A DNA stretch of 5,183 bases, taken from contig QIIF01000139.1 of the NCBI GenBank assembly GCA_003231075.1, forward strand, positions 1-5,183. The letters are read 5' to 3'. Shown here piece by piece: positions 1 to 5,183 of this stretch. Every line of letters begins with the position of its first letter. The stretch's first letter is position 1. The notes beneath the pieces are model-generated. The model searched no databases. It saw nothing but the letters and a program-made list of their open reading frames with translations, and was not told where the DNA came from. The DNA comes from Candidatus Falkowiibacteriota bacterium (GTDB taxonomy: Bacteria > Patescibacteriota > Patescibacteriia > Patescibacteriales > SZUA-104). Position numbers and translations under genes: made by a program.

Positions 1-2
1 CA

Positions 3-118
3 AATTCAAAATACTAAATTTCAAATAAATCCAAAATTATAATTTTCAAAATTCAAAACAAATTTATTTTTTTGAATTTTGGACATTGTAATTTATTTAG
101 GATTTGTAATTTTGAATT
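3..118. repeat. AT-rich imperfect inverted repeat in the porB leader
   Basis: The 145 bp before porB contain no gene. They form a large imperfect palindrome. The inner arms are a perfect 12-bp inverted pair, CAAAATTCAAAA at 47-58 and TTTTGAATTTTG at 70-81, with an 11-nt loop. The outer arms pair 3-12 (AATTCAAAAT) with 109-118 (ATTTTGAATT), with further partial matches between (AAATCC at 27-32 against GGATTT at 100-105). The left inner arm contains two tandem copies of TTCAAAA (45-58). This looks like a dispersed palindromic intergenic repeat rather than a dedicated regulatory region, but any porB promoter downstream of the left edge must lie within it. Expression could instead come from a gene further left. 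Confidence 0.7.
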
Positions 119-145
119 TTTAATTTATTAAATTTTATTCAAACT

Positions 146-1144
146 ATGTCTACTAAAATAGCTAAAAAACTAAAACAAAAAAATAAATCCCTGCTCGCGC
201 CGGGCCATACCGCTTGCGCCGGGTGCGGGCAAATGATTGCCGCGAGAACTGTCGCGCAAGCGCTGGGGCCGAACACGATTATCGCCAATGCCACCGGCTG
301 CCTTGAGGTGACAACAACCGCATACCCGATGAGCGCATGGGGGATGCCGTGGATACACTCCTTGTTTGAAAACGCTTCCGCCGTAGCAAGCGGTATACGC
401 GCGGCCTTGGATTACAAAATAAAAATCCGAAATCCGAAATCCGAAATCCGAAATCCGATACAGGTTGTTGCCCAGGGCGGGGATGGAGGCACCTTTGATA
501 TCGGATTTGGCTTGATTTCCGGAATGTGGGAACGGGGCGAGGATATCTTATATATTTGCTACGATACCGAGGCATATTCCAATACCGGCATACAGGCGTC
601 AAGCGCTACCCCTTGGGCGGCGTCAACCACCACTACTCCTTCCGGAAAATGTATGAACAAACAAAAAAGCCCCCTTGATAAAGGGGGTTGGGGGGATTTC
701 TGCCCGATTGACGCGATCGGTTCGCACCAAAGAAAAAAAGACATAATAGCCATTGCCTTGGCGCATAGATTAAATTATGTAGCGCAAAGCACCGCCGGAT
801 TCCCGGACGATATCGCCGCCAAAGTTAAAAAGGCCTTATCGTTTAAAGGCCCGAAATATATCCAAATTATGGCGCCCTGCGTACCGGGCTGGAAAATCAA
901 CTCGGCGCAAACCATACAAGTGGGAAAACTGGCGGCTCAAACCGGACTTTACCCGCTTCTGGAATATGAAAACGGACAATTAACAAATGTTTTAAAAGTT
1001 CCCGATCCGCGCCCCAAAGTAAACGAATACCTTAAACTGCAAGGACGGTTCGCGCATCTTTTTAAAAACAAAAGCGGCGAAAAAGAAATTAAACATATAC
1101 AAGAGTTGGCGGACGGAAATATAAAAAAGTATAAACTTAAATAA
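146..1144 (+). CDS. porB: Pyruvate (2-oxoacid):ferredoxin oxidoreductase, beta subunit (PorB)
   Basis: Beta subunit of the multi-subunit PFOR, which oxidatively decarboxylates pyruvate with CoA to acetyl-CoA, CO2 and reduced ferredoxin in the cytoplasm. The 332-residue ORF shows the four family cysteines for a [4Fe-4S] cluster: CAGCG (C24, C27), GCLEV (C52) and APCVPGW (C245). The thiamine-diphosphate/Mg site runs from GGDGGTFDIGFG (111-122) to YDTEAYSNTG (139-148), followed by the family stretch TPWAASTTTTPSGK (155-168). Two stretches look foreign to the family, KIKIRNPKSEIRNP (91-104) and about CMNKQKSPLDKGGWGDF (169-185). Both coincide with DNA repeats, keep the frame, and sit between conserved blocks, so the protein is probably functional. 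ATG 146 is the first ATG after an in-frame TGA at 113-115; no Shine-Dalgarno sequence precedes it. The alpha and gamma/delta subunits should lie to the left. Substrate preference for pyruvate over another 2-oxoacid (e.g. a VorB-type role) cannot be settled from this subunit alone. Confidence 0.93.
   Translation: MSTKIAKKLKQKNKSLLAPGHTACAGCGQMIAARTVAQALGPNTIIANATGCLEVTTTAYPMSAWGMPWIHSLFENASAVASGIRAALDYKIKIRNPKSEIRNPIQVVAQGGDGGTFDIGFGLISGMWERGEDILYICYDTEAYSNTGIQASSATPWAASTTTTPSGKCMNKQKSPLDKGGWGDFCPIDAIGSHQRKKDIIAIALAHRLNYVAQSTAGFPDDIAAKVKKALSFKGPKYIQIMAPCVPGWKINSAQTIQVGKLAAQTGLYPLLEYENGQLTNVLKVPDPRPKVNEYLKLQGRFAHLFKNKSGEKEIKHIQELADGNIKKYKLK
423..457 (+). repeat. Five exact tandem copies of the heptamer AAATCCG inside porB
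   Basis: Copies lie at 423-429, 430-436, 437-443, 444-450 and 451-457 with no mismatch. In the porB frame they encode IRNPKSEIRNP (94-104), inserted between the conserved GIRAALD helix and the VVAQGGDGG thiamine-diphosphate motif, where PorB proteins normally have a short turn. Because 7 is coprime to 3, all three frames read the same 7-residue peptide cycle (KSEIRNP), and none of the six frames of the array contains a stop. A change of one or two copies would shift the porB frame; a change of three would not. Confidence 0.95.
665..700 (+). repeat. Palindromic dispersed-repeat element inserted in frame in porB
   Basis: The core is a perfect 7-bp stem with a 4-nt loop, CCCCCTT (670-676), GATA, AAGGGGG (681-687), followed by TTGGGGGGATTTC (688-700). 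In the porB frame it reads KSPLDKGGWGDF (174-185). This peptide and its underlying G/C-run palindrome resemble a small repeat that I recall from many unrelated bacterial genomes, often read through in predicted proteins. It lies between TTTTPSGK and QRKKDI, a variable loop in PorB, and lacks similarity to the rest of the family. The outer limits are approximate; the inserted segment could begin near residue 169. Confidence 0.8.
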
Positions 1145-1202
1145 AGCTACATTAAACCAAAAAAATTTCTAAATTATAATTTCTAATTTCTAATAAAAAT
1201 CT

Positions 1203-1226
1203 TAATGACAAAATCCTAATGACAAA
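1203..1226 (+). repeat. Short direct repeat with 14-nt period
   Basis: TAATGACAAA occurs at 1203-1212 and again at 1217-1226, separated by ATCC, giving a 14-nt (two-heptad) period inside the left half of the palindromic element. The right half has no equally clear copy, so this part is asymmetric. Confidence 0.75.
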
Positions 1227-1281
1227 TCAAGTTCAAATGAAAAAATACTTAAATAAATCATTTAAATAATTTGGATTTTGG

Positions 1282-1297
1282 TCCGCCAGCCGGCGGA
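1282..1297. repeat. GC-rich 6-bp hairpin at the core of the intergenic element
   Basis: TCCGCC (1282-1287), loop AGCC, GGCGGA (1292-1297) form a perfect stem. It stands out as almost the only GC-rich stretch in about 215 bp of AT-rich spacer. It is not followed by a U-tract on either strand, so it is not a classic terminator; it reads as the inner fold of the nested palindrome. Confidence 0.7.
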
Positions 1298-1361
1298 TTG
1301 GCATTTGAGCTTTGGATTTATAAATTTTATTAGAAATTAGAAATTATAATTTAGAAATTTA

Positions 1362-1393
1362 AAAAACGCTTCGGCAATCTCTGAAGCGTTTTT
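1362..1393 (-). terminator. Bidirectional intrinsic terminator between rpoC and porB
   Basis: AAAAACGCTTC (1362-1372) and GAAGCGTTTTT (1383-1393) are exact complements enclosing a 10-nt loop. On the - strand, the hairpin starts 21 nt after the rpoC stop and ends in a run of six U, as expected for Rho-independent termination. On the + strand, the same stem ends in five U, so it can also stop porB transcripts, though these must first pass through the 198-bp palindrome. Assigned mainly to rpoC because of proximity. Confidence 0.88.
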
Positions 1394-1414
1394 ATTATCC
1401 TTAATTCTTAACCC

Positions 1415-4400
1415 TTAAACCTTCTCCCCCTTATACCCTGTTCCGACCGGAATCAAGCGGCCGATAATAACATTTTCTTTCAGCCCTCTCAAATTATCAA
1501 CTTTGCCGTTAATCGCGGCTTCAATCAGAACACGGGCGGTTTCTTGGAATGATGAAGCTGACAAGAAGCTGTCGGTAGTAAGCGACGCTTTACTTATGCC
1601 CATTAATAAATTATCCGCCTTGGCTTCTTTTTTGTTATTCTTTTTAGCTTTTTCGTTTGCCTTGTCAAAAACCGCTTTTTCAATTACTTCACCCGATAAA
1701 AGATTGGTTTCTCTAGCATCCTGAACATAAACGCGCGAAAACATTTGCTTGGCGATAATTTCAATATGCTTGTCGTTCAAGGGCTGCCCTTGCGAGGAAT
1801 AAACATATTGAATTTCTTTGATAATATATTTTTGCGTTTCTAATTTTCCCCGCAAACTATACAGCTGCTGCAAATCAAAACTGCCTTCCGTCAACTGATC
1901 GCCTTTTTTAATCTTGTCGCCGTTCTCAACCAAAATGCCAAATCCTTTCGGCACGGCATATTCCCGCACCTTTTTCGCCTTGCCGATTACTTTAATATAT
2001 TTACCTTCCACCTCAACTTTGCCCGCTTTTTTGGCTTTCTGAATCTTCCCGCCCAAAGAAAATAAACCTTCTCCTTTTTTAATTTCATCGCCGGTTTTAA
2101 CTAAAATTTCCGGTTTGCTTCTTTTTGTTTTTCCGCCGCTCCCCTTTGATATTTCCTTGGCGAATTCATTAAAATAATATTTGGAAGATTCCGCTCCGTC
2201 ATAATAAATTTTCAATATTTTAGTTTGCGGATTAGCGGCGGCCATTTTCCCCGTCCCGTCCGGAACCGTTCTTTGCGCTTCTTCTATCTCAACTTCTCCA
2301 TCAACATCGGCGATAAACGCTTTCTTTTTGGGCGGGCGGGCTTCAAATATTTCTTCAACTCTGGGAAGACCCTGGGTAATATCTTCAGAGCCGGCCACAC
2401 CGCCGGTATGAAATGTCCTCATAGTCAGCTGCGTTCCGGGCTCGCCGATTGATTGCGCGGCGATAATGCCGGCGGCAATGCCGACTCTTACCGGCTGATT
2501 ATAGCCCAGATCATAGCCGTAACATTTAACGCAAGTCACCCTATTCATCTTACAGCTTAAAACCGACCGGATATTCACTTCTTCTATATTTTCTTTTTCT
2601 AATTTCTCGGCCAAGTCCTCGGTAATCAACTCTCCTTTTTTTGCTAAAATCTTGCCTTTGCTGTTTTTTAAATCACCGGCGAGAAAACGCCCGACAATTC
2701 GTTTTGTTATTTCATATCCTGTTTCATCGCTTTCTTTTTTTGTCATCATCAGCCCTTCATTAGTTCCGCAATCTTCGGCCAATACCACGACATCCTGAGC
2801 CACATCAACCAAACGCCTGGTCAAATAACCGGCATTAGCCGTCCTAAGTGCCGTATCGGATAACCCTTTTCTGGTGGCGTGAGTTGAAATAAAATATTCC
2901 AAAACATCAAATCCCCGCTTAAAATTACCTCGCACCGGCAATTCAATAATATCTCCGGACGGCGAAGTAACCAATCCTTTCATACCCAAAATCTGAGTCA
3001 GCTGAGTCCATGATCCGCGGGCGCCGGATTCAATCATTGAATAAACCGGACCCTCTTTGGGCAGTCCCACCTTGCAAATATTGGTGACTTTATCTTTCAC
3101 CTCGGTCCATATTTCAATAACTTTGGCGTATCGCTCGCTTTCAGTCAACAATCCTTCATCATATTGATCGTGAGTGCTTTCAACTTTTTCGCCGGCTTCT
3201 TTGATCAATTCGTCCTTTTCATAAAAATCAGGTAAATCATCCATTCCCCATGAAAGGCCGCTTTGGGTTATATATTTAAAACTTTCATTTTTTAATTTAT
3301 CAACAAACTCAACGGTTATATCTTCTCCGTAAAGGCGCAAACACTCTTTTACCAGCCGTTTTAATTCTCCCTTTTCCACAATTTCATTAATATACTGTAA
3401 TTTTTCCGGCAAAATATCGTTAAAAATTATCCTGCCAACCGTAGTTTCAATCAGACCGTGTTTTTTAAGACGAACTTTAATTAAATTATGCAGTTTAATT
3501 TTTTTGGCGCCGTAAGCGAATCTTGCCTCCAGCGGCGAAGAAAAATGCTTTAAATCTCTGCCTTCATTATCACTCATTTTAGCGCCATGCGCCAAGCTTG
3601 TTAAATAATATCCTCCCCAAACAATGTCTTGACTGGGAGCCACTACTGGATCGCCGGTTGCCGGTTTCAGCAGATTATGCGAAGACAGCATAATTTCTTT
3701 CGCCTCTTTAACGGCCTCGGCCGTTAAAGGAACATGTACCGCCATTTGATCACCGTCAAAATCAGCGTTAAAAGCCGTACAGACCAAAGGATGGATTTGA
3801 ATAGCCTTGCCTTCAATCAATGTCGGCTGAAACGCCTGAATACCGAGCCGATGCAGCGTAGGAGCACGGTTAAGCATAACATAAGCGCCTTTAATTATGT
3901 CTTCTAAAATATCCCAAACTTGCGTATCCCCTTGTTCAATAAAACGGGAAGCGCTTCTTACATTATGGACAATTTCTCGGCTGATAAGCTTGCTGATAAT
4001 AAACGGCTTAAAAAGTTCCAGCGCCATTGTCTTGGGCAGGCCGCATTGGTTTAATTTTAATTTCGGATTAACCACAATAACGCTTCTGCCGGAATAATCA
4101 ATTCGTTTTCCAAGCAAATTCTGGCGGAAACGCCCTTGTTTTCCTTTAAGCGAATCTGCCAATGATTTTAATTGCCGTTTTTGCCCGGTGGAAGCGGCTA
4201 CGGTTTTTGAGTGCCGAGCAGAATTGTCAATTAAAGCGTCAACCGCTTCCTGCAGCATCCTTTTTTCATTGCGGCAAATAACTTCCGGGGCGCTTAACTC
4301 CATAAGCTGTTTAAGCCGATTATTGCGGTTAATCACTCGGCGGTATAAATCGTTTAAATCGGAGGTGGCAAACCTGCCGCCGTCCAAAGCTACCATCGGC

Positions 4401-5183
4401 CTGAGATCCGGAGGTATTATTGGAATAACGGTCAAAATCATCCATTCCGGTTTTATGCCGTTGGTTCTCAATCCTTTTAACAGCTTCAACCGCTTGGTTA
4501 ATTTTTCTTTTTTGGAATCAATCGCCGTATCCAATTCATTTTCAATTTCTTTTATTATTTTATCCGCGTCTATTCTTCCTAATAATTTTCTAATCGCTTC
4601 CGCCCCAATGCCGGCTTCAAAAATATGGCCGTATTTTAAACTTAAATTTTGGTACTCGTTCTCTGAAATTATAGCCATCGGCTTTAAATCTTTTAATTCC
4701 CGCTGCGCTTGCTCAAACGCTTGGCCTAAGTTATCTTTTTTTTCATTATGCGTTTTTTTTAAAAATTCTATTTCTTTAGTTAAAATATTTTCAATCTCAT
4801 CTTCCTTTTTCCCTTCTTGCATTAATTTTCCTTTTTTATTTTTTATTTCACCGGTTTGGCGGCTTAATTCCGCCTCCATAATTTTCATCTTCGCCTTGTA
4901 TTCATCTTTAATTTGATTAACAGTCGCTTCTTTTAATTCCTCATTCAAATCGGTGATAATAAAACTGGCAAAATAAACCACTTTTTCCAAAGCATTCATT
5001 GATAAATTTAAAATCAATCCGATTTTTGATGAAATCCCGCGCAAAAACCAAATATGGGTAGTCGGGCTTTCCAGAGTAATATGTCCCATTCGCTCGCGCC
5101 GCACCATTGAATGCGTCACTTCCACTCCGCACTTATCGCAAATTATCCCTTTATAGCGTATTTTTTTATATTTGCCGCAATAA
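1415..5183 (-). CDS. rpoC: DNA-directed RNA polymerase subunit beta' (RpoC), N-terminus cut by window edge
   Basis: Catalytic beta' subunit of bacterial RNA polymerase; 1255 residues are visible, numbered here from the first whole codon (Tyr, 5182-5180). Seen in order: the end of the N-terminal zinc site (C2, C15, C18 in CGKYKK..ICDKCGVEV; the first Cys is off the edge), VRRERMGHI, a charged coiled-coil insertion (about 80-167), the clamp/switch block GKQGRFRQNLLGKRIDYSGR (347-366), MLNRAPTLHRLGIQAF, the Mg-binding loop NADFDGDQ (472-479; D474, D476, D478), the bridge helix (about 759-800, TRKGLSDTALRTANAGYLTR), the second zinc site (C805, C877, C884, C887), the trigger loop (IGEPGTQLTMRTFHTGG; M921, R922, H925), a jaw/SBHM-like region with GDEIKKGE and GDKIKKGD, and the C-terminal SLTTDSFLSASSFQET..LRGLKENVIIGRLIP block. 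There is no E. coli-type trigger-loop insertion. The GTG at 5125 is an internal Val codon, not the start, because conserved sequence continues upstream. The stop is TAA (1417-1415), followed by a terminator. rpoB is expected upstream, beyond the right edge. Confidence 0.98.
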   Translation of the reverse strand, partial: YCGKYKKIRYKGIICDKCGVEVTHSMVRRERMGHITLESPTTHIWFLRGISSKIGLILNLSMNALEKVVYFASFIITDLNEELKEATVNQIKDEYKAKMKIMEAELSRQTGEIKNKKGKLMQEGKKEDEIENILTKEIEFLKKTHNEKKDNLGQAFEQAQRELKDLKPMAIISENEYQNLSLKYGHIFEAGIGAEAIRKLLGRIDADKIIKEIENELDTAIDSKKEKLTKRLKLLKGLRTNGIKPEWMILTVIPIIPPDLRPMVALDGGRFATSDLNDLYRRVINRNNRLKQLMELSAPEVICRNEKRMLQEAVDALIDNSARHSKTVAASTGQKRQLKSLADSLKGKQGRFRQNLLGKRIDYSGRSVIVVNPKLKLNQCGLPKTMALELFKPFIISKLISREIVHNVRSASRFIEQGDTQVWDILEDIIKGAYVMLNRAPTLHRLGIQAFQPTLIEGKAIQIHPLVCTAFNADFDGDQMAVHVPLTAEAVKEAKEIMLSSHNLLKPATGDPVVAPSQDIVWGGYYLTSLAHGAKMSDNEGRDLKHFSSPLEARFAYGAKKIKLHNLIKVRLKKHGLIETTVGRIIFNDILPEKLQYINEIVEKGELKRLVKECLRLYGEDITVEFVDKLKNESFKYITQSGLSWGMDDLPDFYEKDELIKEAGEKVESTHDQYDEGLLTESERYAKVIEIWTEVKDKVTNICKVGLPKEGPVYSMIESGARGSWTQLTQILGMKGLVTSPSGDIIELPVRGNFKRGFDVLEYFISTHATRKGLSDTALRTANAGYLTRRLVDVAQDVVVLAEDCGTNEGLMMTKKESDETGYEITKRIVGRFLAGDLKNSKGKILAKKGELITEDLAEKLEKENIEEVNIRSVLSCKMNRVTCVKCYGYDLGYNQPVRVGIAAGIIAAQSIGEPGTQLTMRTFHTGGVAGSEDITQGLPRVEEIFEARPPKKKAFIADVDGEVEIEEAQRTVPDGTGKMAAANPQTKILKIYYDGAESSKYYFNEFAKEISKGSGGKTKRSKPEILVKTGDEIKKGEGLFSLGGKIQKAKKAGKVEVEGKYIKVIGKAKKVREYAVPKGFGILVENGDKIKKGDQLTEGSFDLQQLYSLRGKLETQKYIIKEIQYVYSSQGQPLNDKHIEIIAKQMFSRVYVQDARETNLLSGEVIEKAVFDKANEKAKKNNKKEAKADNLLMGISKASLTTDSFLSASSFQETARVLIEAAINGKVDNLRGLKENVIIGRLIPVGTGYKGEKV

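Larger units (their letters stand above)
1163..1360. repeat. Nested palindromic intergenic element with perfect 36-nt terminal inverted arms
   Basis: Arms at 1163-1198 and 1325-1360 are exact reverse complements over 36 nt and are built largely from TTTCTAA heptads (1166-1172, 1180-1186, 1187-1193). Further inside, TCAAATG (1233-1239) pairs with CATTTGA (1302-1308), and at the centre right is a GC-rich hairpin (1282-1297). No ORF with recognisable content and no transposase is present, so it is not an insertion sequence by itself; a non-autonomous MITE-like or REP-like dispersed element is the best description. It fills almost all of the spacer between the porB stop and the terminator. Confidence 0.85.

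Noticed and set aside
38..43. TATAAT as a porB -10 box
   Set aside because: The hexamer is exact, but no good -35 lies about 17 bp upstream. It falls in AT-rich palindromic repeat DNA, and the same hexamer occurs in the downstream repeat arms, so chance is a sufficient explanation.
423..457. Heptamer array as a CRISPR or iteron array
   Set aside because: Units are 7 nt with no spacers, and the array is in the coding frame of porB with no replication or cas gene nearby.
279..753. Two - strand reading frames within porB (279-602 and 559-753)
   Set aside because: Both are antisense to the well-supported porB and are kept open partly by the stop-free heptamer array and the palindromic element.
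146..1144. porB as a pseudogene broken by two repeat insertions
   Set aside because: The frame is intact, all four cluster cysteines and the thiamine-diphosphate motif are present, and both insertions lie between conserved blocks.
1145..1414. Small RNA or small protein gene in the spacer
   Set aside because: Only repeat arms, the core hairpin and the terminator are visible; there is no convincing ORF with a start and ribosome site, and no RNA family I can recognise.
4188..4916. Long + strand reading frame of 242 codons opposite rpoC
   Set aside because: It lies wholly antisense to a strongly conserved rpoC region, has a Ser/Phe/Ile-rich low-information translation typical of a reverse-strand shadow, and matches no family I recognise.
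5123..5125. GTG as the start codon of rpoC
   Set aside because: The same frame stays open to the window edge and encodes conserved beta' zinc-domain sequence (CGKYKK, ICDKCG), so this GTG is the Val of CGVEV.

Overview
This window holds parts of two convergent genes separated by AT-rich repeat DNA. On the + strand, 146-1144 is a complete porB-like gene, encoding the thiamine-diphosphate/[4Fe-4S] beta subunit of a pyruvate (2-oxoacid):ferredoxin oxidoreductase. On the - strand, from 1415 off the right edge, is rpoC, the RNA polymerase beta' subunit. It is complete at the C-terminus but lacks its first residues (about 70 by comparison with E. coli), because the window ends inside the N-terminal zinc-binding domain. 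The two genes face each other across about 270 bp.

Organism: a bacterium, because rpoC is a single undivided bacterial-type gene with a bacterial trigger loop and no E. coli-type trigger-loop insertion. Very AT-rich palindromic spacers, short repeats tolerated inside a coding gene, no visible Shine-Dalgarno sequence before porB, and a coiled-coil insertion in beta' together suggest an uncultivated lineage such as Candidate Phyla Radiation/Patescibacteria (Parcubacteria-like). This is an inference from style and memory, not a placement by alignment.

Layout: 1-145 is an AT-rich leader forming an imperfect inverted repeat. 146-1144 is porB, carrying two in-frame repeat insertions: five exact copies of the 7-mer AAATCCG at 423-457 and a palindromic element at 665-700. 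1145-1360 is a nested palindromic repeat element with perfect 36-nt outer arms. 1362-1393 is a hairpin terminator with U-tracts on both strands, able to serve both genes. 1415-5183 is rpoC.

The two genes have no shared pathway; PorB makes acetyl-CoA and reduced ferredoxin, while RpoC is core transcription machinery. Their partner genes (porA/porG to the left, rpoB to the right) would be expected outside the window. I see no evidence for a new multi-gene system. The unusual content is the repeat DNA: nearly all of it has a 7-nt register or palindromic form, and it flanks and penetrates porB.
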